DNA from: Salvia splendens
Lineage: Eukaryota; Streptophyta; Magnoliopsida; Lamiales; Lamiaceae
DNA: 64,000 bases
Reading direction: 5' to 3'
NCBI RefSeq assembly: GCF_004379255.2
Contig: NC_056047.1
Span: forward strand, 24,628,293-24,692,292
The position numbers were made by a program, and so were the translations under genes. Every line of letters begins with the position of its first letter. Positions within the stretch are counted from its first letter, which is position 1. The notes under the pieces were generated by a model. It had not been told where the DNA came from, did no database searches, and saw nothing but the letters and a program-made list of their open reading frames with translations. This document shows positions 46,973 through 57,759 of this stretch, piece by piece.

Positions 46973-48478
46973 TGATGCAAAGCATATTTTCTATATTTTT
47001 CCCCTTAATGCTACACATTCTTTTGCAAATTATGACTTATCAAATCATTATTTTTATCGAAATTTAGGATGTAAAAAAGCTAACACGAGCTCACTTAAAC
47101 ATTCCATCAAACACTTGGTGTGCTATGTAAAAAACAAGTGCAGATTTCTCTTTGAGGCATTTCACCAAACAATTGGTGGGCATTGCGTAACAACACAAAA
47201 TTCAGCACAACAACCGCGTAGAGGACAGAACTTGTCGGAGACCTGCCGGAAGTGCACGTCCAATGCTCCGAACAGGACCACTGTCTGCAATTTCACACAG
47301 CAAAGCTACCTACTCGCCCGAGCAGACATTGCAACACCGGTCTGGGTAACTTCTCTTAGGCGTGAAGATTCCAGGGTGAAATACCCGTCCGGGCGAGTTT
47401 TTGCACCAAAATCCACCCGCCCGGGCAGTTTCTTCACGGCATACAGATTCCAGCGCAAAGTTCACACCCAGGAGGTTGTTATATCAATCTCTACCCGCCC
47501 AGGTTGCTTTGGAACAAAAGGAGACGGTTTTGGAGGGAGAGAGGGTCGGCGAGAGTTGGAGGAAGGAAGAAGAAAAGAGGGAGAAGAGGATCCAGCATCC
47601 AATCTTCATCATCTTAGAGACGGACTACCACCAGCCATTGAGGAACACCACTAGTCTTTCGGTTTTTCTTCTTTAGCATGTGTGGCAAGTTTGTCTTCAT
47701 TGCTCCTAACACTAGTAGGATGAATTGATTGTAGAGATTTTATATTTAATCATTCGCTTTGGTTTTCGTCTATGGTTTGCATTATATATATGCTATGTTT
47801 TGATGCATCTAATGTAGTATTTTATTTGCCTCTTTCTAATGTCTCTTCAACTTGGAAATTGGATGATAACATAGATGAAAAACTTATGAATTTTACCTTG
47901 TTCAGAGAAAAATGCATAATTGAATATTGATGTAAAAAATTCTTCAAAGTTGAATTGATACTTACTACGCTTCTGTGGGGGTTTAGTTTGAAGAGGATGT
48001 TATGTGTTAAGTGTTCATCTAACCATAATTTTTGTTGGCTTGAGAAGTTAGTCTAGTATTTACTGCGCTTCCACGGGAATAATAGTCTAATGAGTAGGTA
48101 CTTTTGGCTATGTGTTCAGCTAGCACTAGTACTATAATTCTTTAAGTATGTTCAATACTTTTAGAGTGTAAAATTGACACATCGTTCTCAATAGCTTATG
48201 AACTTGAATATAGAATCAATACAATAGTGATTCATCTGAATGTTGTTAGGAGCAATGTTCTTTATCTCTTGAGTTTCTCTATTCTCGTACTTTAGTTTTT
48301 AAATTTAGTTTATTAATCTTGTTAAACCTTGTTAAATAATCATATGCCTCCCTGTGGTGCGACACTCTTTTACTACAACTACATTTGTAATCTTGCAGGA
48401 ACGTTGTAATTTTAGAGCTATTTGATATACCTGACTATTATTAATTCATTGATATAAAAGCTTGAAAAATAAACATCA
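46973..48478 (+). repeat. Solo LTR inside the Harbinger transposase
   Basis: 1506-bp sequence starting tgatgcaaag and ending ataaacatca, flanked by perfect 5-bp duplications gcaag at 46968-46972 and 48479-48483. Removing it and one duplication joins transposase residues FLGFLA and HHNKNR as in other Harbinger proteins. No internal region, PBS or genes, hence a solo LTR. Orientation is inferred as plus from a ccctgtggtgcgacactc block near its right end, which resembles the U5 region of Tat/Athila-type LTRs. A GC-rich part (47220-47510) repeats cgcccggg(c/g)-like words. A 232-codon open frame (46956-47654) overlaps it and is not credible. Confidence 0.85.
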
Positions 48479-48817
48479 GCAAGAAATCCCAAGAATATAG
48501 CAACATGTTCTTCAACACCCATGCTCGATTAGAATCCGACATAACTTTCCAAACGTGTTGCGATCCAGCAGTAGATTTGCAATGCAATCTGCGTCTGTGA
48601 CATGCACGAGCCGGTCCAGGTGTTTGATTGGATCAGGGATTTTGTTGAGGACACTGTACTTGCGTGCGTGTCCTAGTATTTGCCGCTTTCGGCGTTCGGT
48701 TCTTGCTTTGCGAAATCTAACTATCAGCATAGTGGTTTCGATGTGGTATAAGGACATTATGTCTTCAAGCAACAATTTCTTCAAAACAAACACCTGAATG
48801 AAACCGAAATAGGCTGC

Positions 48818-51800
48818 TGTAACATCCCAAAAACTTTTGCGACTTTTGTTTTAATATGGATGTCGAGTGGAAAATTTTCTTTTATGAAATTATTCGTTCC
48901 TATGTGATTGAGTTGATTATGTGAAATAATTGTCATGAGCGATGTGGAATGAAATGTTATATACATTATATTTTACAACGTGGGGAATTAATTAAATGAG
49001 ATCATGCATTTTGTTCTAGCCAAATTCATTGGGAATTTTTGGCCCCTTCAATTATTGGAAATATTTTCTTCTTGGATTTAATTGATTGTTTTGGGATATT
49101 TATCCAAATTAAATCCAAATCGAATTATCCTTAATTTGTGCTACATGAAATTCGAATCCTAGCCTAATCTTGTGAGTTTTGAAATCCCCTATTTTAATTA
49201 GGAGGATGAATTATTTTCTTTGATTTAATTGGTGCCTTGTTGATTCCCTTCTTTTAATTTTGAATCCAATTAAATCATGCCACACTTTGTTTCCTCACCC
49301 TAATTAAATTAGGATTTGAATTATTTCCTTGTGGAAATTAAAGCCAATTTTCGGCCTTCCCTATGTGTAGAGGAAATATATTTGTTTCCTATTTTGTGGA
49401 ATTCCTTCTATTCAAATAAATACCAAATTAATACCTATGTCTAATTAATTGAGGATGTGAATATTTTTCTTTTAATTTCCCCCATTCAACACGCCTATTC
49501 CTTCTTTTAATTGTGGGATTTTATTTATTGGTCTCTATTTTATTCCTTCACAATTAATTAATTAATTAATTTGTGGGATTAAACCCAGGACTATAAAATC
49601 AACTAAACCTAACCCTAGCCCACATTCTTTTCCCCTCCCACACGTCCTCTCCCTCACTCTCTCTCCCTAACACGCCTCCCTCCTCTCTCTCTTCATTCTC
49701 TCCAAAAATAAAATCCTCCTTCAATCCTTTGTTCTTGTGTCAATTGGAGTTGGAACTTCAAGATTCACCGAAGAATCGCACCAATTGTCGTTTCTACCGT
49801 TTGTTTTTGACCAAAGAATGTATAATTGAATTCTTTTCCTCATCCTTTTCATTGAATCATTGTTCTTGATTCCCTCATGCATATAATGAGTGTAGGAATC
49901 ATAGATCGAAAATTTAATCTGTGGGGATTGATGTGTTGTGTGAGGAAATTTGTGGATGTTTGTAAATGTGTATGTGTGAAGTTTTGATGATTCATTGGTA
50001 AATGATGTGTGAATATATGAGAACATGAGTGTGAGAGCTTTTTGAAGCATGATTATGTATTGGAAGTATGAATAAATGTGTTTGGATGAATGATGAATAA
50101 ACCCTAATTTCGAAATTGTGAAGCATGAAACCTATGGTTCGGACAGTGGATTCCAACGTGTGTTTGACCAGCCAAACGATCTTATTTTGACAAGAATTTT
50201 TAATTGAGCACATTTTGAGATGTCTTCTGTATTGTATATGAATTTCAGCCCCTTTTGACGAAAGATGAAGTTTAATGAATTTTTGAAGTTGACTGCGTAA
50301 TTCTGTCAGAAACTTGTATTCTCGCCCAGAGAGTTTCATTTTTGATTTGACCGAACAAATGGCCTTAATTTGATGTGATTTTTTTACTGGATGAAACATT
50401 AAGTGTCTTCTGTGTTGTGTGAAACTTTCAGCCTCATTGGACATCGGATGAATATTTGACAAATTGTTCAATTGAACTGCGCAGTACTGCCAGAATTTTT
50501 TTGTTCCGACCAGAGAGTTGCACTTTTGTTTTGACAAAACAATTGACATGATTTTGGTGTGAAAGTTTAACTAGATGAACTTGAATGTGTCTACTGTGTG
50601 GTGACCAAATATCAGCTTCATATGAGGTCGGATGGAGTTTTGGTGATTTTTACAAAACGACTGCACAGTTCTGCCAGTTTTCTATCATGTTAAAAATAGT
50701 ACTTGTTGTCAAGTTTAGATGAATTACATGATGCATGTCTGATTAGGGAGCATATCTTATGGCGTGGTTATGTGCTATACGTTGAGATATATTATGGTAT
50801 GTTTCCTTATGTGATGAACGTTTGGGATGGATAAATTAAGAAAACGATGAAAGGAACGATAGGACATGCATGACAATTTGTATTGATGGAAGGCTGATTG
50901 TGTTGTGGTGTTGGCAAGGGTTGTTGTGTGTACGTGAGCACAAGGAACGAGGGTTGCTTTGAGTTGGGTATTCTATTGTTTAAGCAAGCGAGGTGGGCTT
51001 TCTTTTACAAATCTCTTTACCTTTCAAAAATATGATGTGGTGTTATAAGGGTGGTTTAACTTGTTATGTCATGCCATGTTGTTTTTGTTTATGAGATTGT
51101 TGCCTGAGGCCTAGTTCGTCTGAGTTTGCTCCGTTAGGCTATATGGCTGTGTTGTGAAACGAATTCGGGTCTGAGTAGGGCCGCAAACCCTATCAGGCTG
51201 TGTACACTGGTAGGATCGTGAGCCGTCCTTGCTAGTCGGCCGGTCTCGTGGGCGAATAGTGTGGCCACACTTTCGTCGCACTGTGGAATGATGATTGTGA
51301 TTGATGGATTGTGGAGAAAATGGGGAGATTGTTTGACTGGCCAGTCTATGAAACGTTTTTTTGTTCTCGATGATATTTCTTAACTACATGTAAAACTCGA
51401 GATCACTGGTATGGATGACATAACTGTTATAAAATGTTTTCGGCATGAGCCCATTGAGTACAACAAGTACTCAGCCCTGCATATGTTTTCCCTATGTGCA
51501 GGTTGAGCGGGATGTTGCGATGGATGTTGAGTCGGCCTAGGAATTTTGGATGCGTTGTGTCCTCATACATAGGCGTCATCCTATGACTCTCTTGATAACC
51601 TATTTCCGCTGCTATTATTGAAACTGTGTCACAAGAATTTATTTTATCTCGTACGATTTTTGTCTTGTCAAATACTTAGAGACTTTAACCCGCTGTTTAC
51701 TTCGTTACTCTAAAATGGTTTTCGTAAACTAAAACAAATGTTATTTTGGGGAGTTAATTGGATTTTTGATATTTATTTTCCCGCTGTTTTCTTTGAAAAA

Positions 51801-52018
51801 TTGTTTGCTAGAAATCTCCGCACTATTTGATATTGTAATTATGACATTAAGTATTTTGAACTAAAATTCGTTGCTTAACTTTTCAATGAACTAAAATATT
51901 CTCCTTAAGTTAATTGGGTCTTTCATATGAACTGTCGTCCTTTAAATGTTGTCCTTTATTGTTTTCCCGTGGTCACGACCACCTCGTTTTATTATCCCTA
52001 GTATGGGCGGTCGTGACA
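48818..52018 (+). repeat. Tekay-like LTR, plus strand
   Basis: Starts tgtaacatcccaaaaac and ends gggcggtcgtgaca, about 3.2 kb. It matches the minus-strand LTR at 31344-34636 in inverted orientation and shares the conserved GC block (near 51160-51290), one copy of the 60-bp block, and the hairpin (51457-51473) with gypsy A/B. TATA box at 49591-49598 with an accctag-type motif downstream. It inserted just upstream of the Harbinger start; gctgc (48813-48817) is the left flank. Confidence 0.88.
49591..49598 (+). promoter_or_regulatory. TATA box of plus-strand Tekay LTR
   Basis: ctataaaa followed by taaccctag about 20 bp downstream, the same layout as the TATA/telo-box pair in the gypsy A/B LTRs. 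Confidence 0.5.
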
Positions 52019-53545
52019 GAGTGGTATCAGAGCTTCGTTCTTTCACTTTGGTCCGAGAGTCTTCTTTTACCTTATGTCTAGATTAGTGAACCTTAGACTA
52101 GACGTGTCACGAAGGCTCAACATCCAAAGCATCACGCTCAACCAAAGAAAGTGAGGTATGTTTTAAGTTGTTGAAAGAATGTGAGATCGATGTATAAAAT
52201 TGATGAGGATATGATGAGGATGTTTTGGCATGAAAATGATACTGTGATGATATGATTATGTGGAACATGAGCATGATTGGCATGATGATCTAAACAAGTG
52301 TTATATGTGTGAAAATGATATTGTGATAGTGTGATTATGGGGAATATGAGCATGATTGGCAAGATGATCTAAGCACGTGTTGTATGTGCGAATATGATAT
52401 TGTTATGGTATGATTATGTGGGACATGAGCAAGATTGGTATGATGACCTAAGTATGTGTTATATGTGTGAAAGTACTACGACGTGAGCATATGAACATTG
52501 GATGATGGAGTGTTTTACATGAAGGACGAAAGTGGATGAGTTGTTTTGAGAATGTTAAAATATTTTTGAAAAAAAAATGTGTAATCTAAGAATGTTGTTT
52601 CAAACATATATGTGAAGCGCATGAGTGTTTTGTTTGGAATACAAATGTTTTATGACCTTTGAAAGATTTGCATGGTTTGATATGGAGAAAAAAAATGGAA
52701 AAGGATTTTGTGGTTGATGTTTTGTAATATTAATGACTAGTTGTTCTAGTGGAGTTTGATTGAGGAAAAATGTTTATATTGTGGAAAGTTGTTGGTAACT
52801 TTGTAAAGTTGTCTGATTGAGGAAAAATGTTTATGTTTTGCAATATCCTTGAACTTCAAATGAAAACGTGTTAGTTCTTTCTTTTGGGGAAAATTAATTG
52901 ATCAATGGAAAATGTTGTGTTTATGAATTGTTCAAAAATATATATATATTTATATATATATATATATATATATATAAATTAAATTAAATTAACTTTTTCG
53001 TTTGGAAAATTAAGCTATGGAAGTGTGATGTTATGTATGTTATGAGGTGCAAAGTATGATGCGTTATTCTATGGAGTGTTTTATACGAATGATGGAAGTT
53101 GATGCGAAAGTACGTTTTAATTTGAGTCAAAACTTTTACTTTCAAAGTGAGATGTGGAAAAAAAAACTTTTTTCGGAAAGTGTGAAAGTGTAAAGAAATT
53201 TTGTTTCAAAAGTTGTGAATATAATTGTGAAGTTCGAAAGTGTTTTGCTATGAGATGTGAAAATGTTATGTGTTTATCTTGAGGTCTGAATGATGTAAAT
53301 TGTGGTAGATGATGATCTATGAGATGACGAATTGTGTTATGAACTTAGGTACCTAAAATATAAGCCTAGTTGACCGCACGAATCGTAGTTCTAAGTTGAA
53401 AACTTAAATATTGCTTCTCTGAGCAATGAAACGTACGAGAATATGAAAGTTGAGGCAAACCCTTAAGTCAAGGTGCGAGACAAGAAGAGCTGAAGCTAAG
53501 TGATATTTTCATGCAACGACGAGCGGTCATACTCGCGATCTAAAT
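52019..53545 (+). mobile_element. PBS and leader of plus-strand Tekay element, truncated
   Basis: tggtatcagagc (52022-52033) is the PBS. The following 1.5 kb is non-coding and homologous, in inverted orientation, to 31329 down to about 29800. Similarity stops near 53545, just past gcgtaagcgg. No gag, pol, polypurine tract or second LTR follows, so the element is 3'-truncated. A TA-rich microsatellite lies at 52925-52976. Confidence 0.83.
52925..52976. repeat. TA microsatellite in Tekay leader
   Basis: About 50 bp of TA repeats with two short interruptions, replacing a T-rich stretch at the matching place of the minus-strand copy (near 30380-30420). Confidence 0.85.
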
Positions 53546-54083
53546 TAGTATAGTGTAATCGTGCGTAAGCGGCAAAACGATGGAGTTGATCTTGGGGAGA
53601 TAGAAAAATGAGAAGGGTATAATTGTAATCTTGTGTGCAATTCTGGATGTTCATGCCGCTCCTATAATTGAAACCCACCTCAATAACACGATTTGAATTT
53701 GGACAATTCACAAAGGAACAGTGCGGGTCTGCTTGTTTTCTAGGGATGTGCAGAATTGTATCCCATAAAGTGAACATCAGAATTGGAGCAGAAAAAGGCT
53801 CAATTATGGGTATATCCGAGACAACGAACGCCTCCTTAAGGTTAGCAGTTTCAATTATTGTATTTTCAATTTAATTTATTTCCGTTGTATTTTCAATTTA
53901 ATTTATTTCCGTGTAATCTCTTATTTCTTCTGTGGGTTGTATTATGCCCGGTTAATGTATCTTTGTATTACGAACATTTTCTACTAAACAGAATGTCGAG
54001 CAGACTAAATGAAAGATACAAAAATTGAGTGACATCCAATGAAAGGGACGGTGAACTGCTAGATTTGGTTTTGAAAATATTTA
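53546..54083. other. Unassigned AT-rich stretch with a 27-bp duplication
   Basis: No recognised element or gene. Contains a tandem duplication of a 27-bp unit (tattttcaatttaatttatt..., about 53859-53912). It may be host intergenic DNA next to the truncated Tekay element or the far side of the Harbinger element. A 93-codon minus frame crosses the element boundary and is not credible. Confidence 0.45.
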
Positions 54084-54151
54084 GGGCGTGTTCACTTTAT
54101 CATTTAAGAATTCTCGAGATATGAATTTGGACAGATTTGTTCTGCTATGAC

Positions 54152-56868
54152 TAGGGGTGGGTCGGTACGGTATACCGTACCGACCGTGCCATACCGCATA
54201 CCGTACCGGAAAGTACGGTATGAAAAAATTCAATACTGATACCGTACCGAATTTTTGGTATACCGAAATTCAGGTATACCGGAAATTCGGTATGATATTT
54301 TTTTATACCGGTTACCATACCGTTATTACGGTATACCGTACCGTGTTTCGGTATAGCATTTTTAACGGTATATCGTAATAACGGTATGGTAACGGTAACG
54401 GTATACCGAAAAAAAACCTATTGTGTCCAAAATATTTAAAATAACAATTCAAGTGTTCAACTATTTAAAAAAGCCCAAAACAATAAAATTTCGAATAAAA
54501 TCATTTTTGCAGTAGTTCTATTTTAAGGTTTATCCCATAATCGTGGTTAATGATAAAATGAAGATACTTATTGATTATTTTTGGCTATTTAGACCAACAG
54601 TAGTAATAATTGGTCTTATAAACAAAATCTCCAAATAGATTTACAAGTGTAATGAAATAAAGATTCAATTTTTTCCCCCTAGACTTTAATTTCAATCTAT
54701 CATTATAAACATGCATACAAAATTCTCAAAAATATTAACAAGGCAGGATCTTCCTTTGATTTGAATAAATTTTTAAAATACTAACAAATAATATTTTTTT
54801 AATGTGAAAATACTAAAATTTAACATATATCAAAATTTGGCTCATTTGTTGGTTATGATGAGTATATTTTAAAGTTAAGGATTTAGGATTTAGGTTTCAA
54901 GGTTTGGGTTTTTAGTGTATAGGGTCGCTATATTGCAATAAAATGAATCTCGACTAGAAAGTGTGTCACCAGTGCATTATTAAATTATTGCAACGTAAAC
55001 TTGCTCCTGCAGTTATAACTCAACGGTTAATTCATATTTTCACAGATTTAAAATGCTTTTTAATTTTAAGTCTGATATTTAAATGTTAAGACAGTTTATT
55101 AAAATGTCAACACAAATATGTGTTGAAATTTTAATGCGATCGTATTGACATTTTTAAGAAAAGGTAGCATTTAAACGCACTCTTGTGGCTATGTGGGGTT
55201 AATGTGATTGAAAAAGTATAATCCAAAGTAAGAGGATGTCGAATATTCTTTTGTTTATCATTTCACAACTTTTATTTCGCATAATGAAATAAATATGAAG
55301 AAATTAAAATAACCCGTCCATCGCACGGGCGTGACACTAGTTAGTAATTTAAATTGGACATTTATTTCTCTTTAAGAATTAAGAATGACTGATCAGTATC
55401 CTATTTATTCATCTTTCAATTTAAGTAGTATATAAAATAAGATAACATACAATGAATTAAACACTAATTAAACGATTTGATTCATTTTCAGCTGCACATA
55501 TTTTTAATTGACATTTTATGAAGTGGGACGAAGAATAAAACAAATTTTTTTAATTACTTTGTGTATTTGTAATATGACATTACACAAAGAATCATATACT
55601 AAATGGTGTGAGTTAATACAAATTCTTTCAAATGTGCTCTGTTGAAACATATTCCCGATATCGTATTTCCAATCTTCTTTCGGTGTTATGTGCTATTGTG
55701 TTTATTATATTTAATAGGATGAGTTGATAAAAAAATAATTCAGGTTAATTTCGAATTTGTTTGAATAAATTATCATTTGAATGTTTAATTTTATTGTATT
55801 AATTGATGTATTAAATTTTTTTTAATATAATATATATATTACAACATATTTAATATTAATATATATCTCTCTCTATATATATATATATATGTATATATAG
55901 GGTCTTGTTAGGTTGAGATTTTTTAGCTTAATTGAGAATTGAGATGCATTTTCAGCCACTCATTTTGAAATGTCAACTACAAGTAGATTATATCAACTAA
56001 GGGTATTATCGTCATTTCATTTCAATAGCCAGAATATCTAATTTATTTTTTTATTTTTTAAAAAAAATTTTAAAAAAATTTTTAAATTTTTTTTTATTTT
56101 TTTAATTTTCACGCGATGTCAACTACGATGTGTAGCCTGCACATCAAATGTCAATAGCCTGCACATCAAATGTCAACAGCTTATAGTTGACATTATATGT
56201 GTATAGGTGATATGAATCATATATGTAGTTGACATTATATATGTGCAGTTGACATGAATTGTATATGTAGTTGACATTATATGTGTGTAGTTGACATGAA
56301 TTGTATATGTAGTTGACAAAAAAATAAAAATAATAAAAAAATAAAAAATCGAAAAAAAAAATTAATTTTTTTTAAAAAAATAAAAAAATATTTATTAAAT
56401 AAAATGTATGATGAAATTACCATTCTGCCCTTTCACAATTAATTAATGTAAAAATATTTTCCATGTGGTAAATTCTGGACCACTCATTTAATAAAAATGA
56501 GTGGCTAATAATGCATCTCAATTCTCAATTAGGCTAAAAAATCTCAATTGATCACAACCCTGTATATATATATATATATAGTATACCACGGTATACCGAA
56601 TCTTCGGTATATACCGAATATTCGGTATACCACGGTATACCGGTATACCGTGGATTCGGTATATACCGAAGTTTCGGTATACCGTGGTATACCGGAATAC
56701 CGTGGATTCGGTATACCGCGGTATAGAAAAAATGATACCGTTATCGTACCGAAACACTGCGGTACGGTATCATACCGTACCGGAAACTGCGGTATACCGA
56801 AAAATCGGTATTTTCGGTATTTTTCCGGTACGGTAAGTCCGGTATTTCGGTATAATTTCCCACCCCTA
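54152..56868. mobile_element. Non-autonomous hAT element with palindromic subterminal repeats
   Basis: TIRs taggggtggg at 54152 and cccacccta-type reverse complement ending at 56868, with a perfect 8-bp duplication gctatgac at 54144-54151 and 56869-56876. Size and TIR sequence fit hAT elements. No transposase frame is present. Both ends (54165-54410 and 56580-56850) are packed with repeats of ggtatacc-, cggtat- and accgtacc-type words in both orientations. Open frames there encode only low-complexity Tyr/Arg repeats. Confidence 0.88.
55899..56561. mobile_element. 663-bp MITE with long inverted repeats, inside the hAT element
   Basis: Ends are inverted repeats of about 64 bp (agggtcttgttagg... 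against its complement at 56500-56561), with shared core gagattttttagc and ccactca. Candidate 8-bp duplication gtatatat at 55891-55898 and 56562-56569, though it lies in TA-rich sequence. The centre contains several ttgacat-type repeats (56110-56315). It could be hAT or Mutator-related. No coding capacity. Confidence 0.75.
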
Positions 56869-57000
56869 GCTATGACCCACAGAAATGAAAATTAATTACT
56901 GCGTTCACCTTCAAAGTTTTATTTCTACTATGGAACCTAAAATTACAAAAAACACATCAATACAATATCAAATTTTCAAGCTGTTGTAAATTTTGGTAAA

Positions 57001-57360
57001 ATGGAAGTAGTAATCTTTCATCCCCGACCTCACAAAGCAGCCCCTTTCTGCCGCCGAGCTCACCCTCAACGTCAACCCCACCGCCTCTGCCGCTTAGCTC
57101 ACTCTCACCAAACCCAACTCCTCAACCTCCTCGCAGCCGTCGGCTCCACCCTCAGACGCAGACACTGGTCAAATGCCTCCACCGTCCTCCACCAACAAAA
57201 CCAATCGAAATTGCATATATAAGTCCGGCGCCGCCGAATTCCCTTGCCGAGCTAGTCGTCGGAGCGTTGGTGACTTCTTGATCATCATCCCAACGTCTCC
57301 AGCATTTTTGCAATTGCAGCCATTATCATTTCCTTTCTGTAATCTCATTAATTGAAACTT
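57001..57360 (+). other. GC-rich, coding-like segment inside the MITE
   Basis: Sharply GC-richer and Pro/Ser-rich in translation compared with its surroundings. Short frames (60-73 codons) are open in more than one frame, and none matches a family I recognise. It could be a captured host gene fragment (Pack-MITE style) or the leader and first exon of a host gene into which pieces inserted. I cannot choose from this sequence. Confidence 0.3.
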
Positions 57361-57759
57361 CATTCATTCCAATTCCTCAATTTTAAGAGCTTCACCTTTC
57401 CCATTTTCATCTGTTGAAATTGCATAACAACTCCGATTCAGCAAACGACTCGACCCCAAATGTGATTCAGTGATGAATTTGTGATGGAAGTAATAGGAGA
57501 TGCAAAAATTTTGTGATGAAATTCAATATCATCGACGAAGGGTAAGGATGGAAATTGGTGTTTAAATCTGGGTACAGTTTCCCATGAAGAATTAAAAACC
57601 ACCTTTTTGGCCAGAAATGAAATCATGTCATTTGTTGTGAACAGTGCGGGCCCTTGCCCATTTATGCGGGCCGGACCGAAATAATTCATGCATATCGAAC
57701 AGGGGAAATGTGAAGAATTGAGTTCATTTCTTGGCATTTCGAAGAAAGTGAACACGCCC

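Larger units (their letters stand above)
44322..48793 (-). pseudogene. PIF/Harbinger transposase (DDE, HARBI1-like), split by a LINE and a solo LTR
   Basis: The minus-strand parts join into one transposase. N-terminal helical region: 48793-48484 (DADCIANLLLDRNTFGKLCR, then VEEHVAIFLGFLA). After the solo LTR: 46967-46186 with HHNKNRVKK, SGSTISHYVNQVLGAVISL, HHWKWIKGCLGAFEGTHINV, GLEGSAGNSRVLWDAV, and NPKELFNMRHTKARNVIEHA. After the LINE: 44555-44322 (RSASYYPLKTQI, EPSTEWTTTRDNLVL, stop TAG at 44322-44324). Of the DDE triad, the first Asp (normally DGTHI) is Glu here, the second (normally DSRVL) is Asn (AAC), and Glu of RNVIE is kept. Several frameshifts exist. It cannot be active. Terminal inverted repeats of the parent element were not identified. 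Confidence 0.82.
54084..57759. mobile_element. PIF/Harbinger-type MITE carrying nested elements
   Basis: Terminal inverted repeats gggcgtgttcacttt (54084-54098) and its reverse complement (57745-57759), exact over 15 bp. Flanks are tta on the left and ata on the right, close to the 3-bp TTA duplications of Harbinger elements. Without the hAT insertion it is about 950 bp, with no transposase. The inner right half holds a GC-rich segment (57001-57360). Classification rests on TIR and flank only. Confidence 0.7.

Noticed and set aside
46956..47654. Plus-strand frame of 232 codons.
   Set aside because: It begins antisense to the Harbinger transposase and runs into the solo LTR, crossing an insertion boundary; it cannot be a conserved gene.
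47018..48512. Possible intron in the Harbinger transposase.
   Set aside because: The segment has TG/CA ends with a perfect gcaag duplication and no GT/AG at the matching borders, so a solo LTR insertion explains it better.
53496..53777. Minus-strand frame of 93 codons ending in the Tekay leader.
   Set aside because: It crosses the end of the truncated Tekay element and has no family similarity.
54157..54378. Tyr/Arg/Gly-rich frames in the hAT ends (also 56518-56895).
   Set aside because: They are translations of the ggtatacc repeat arrays, not proteins.
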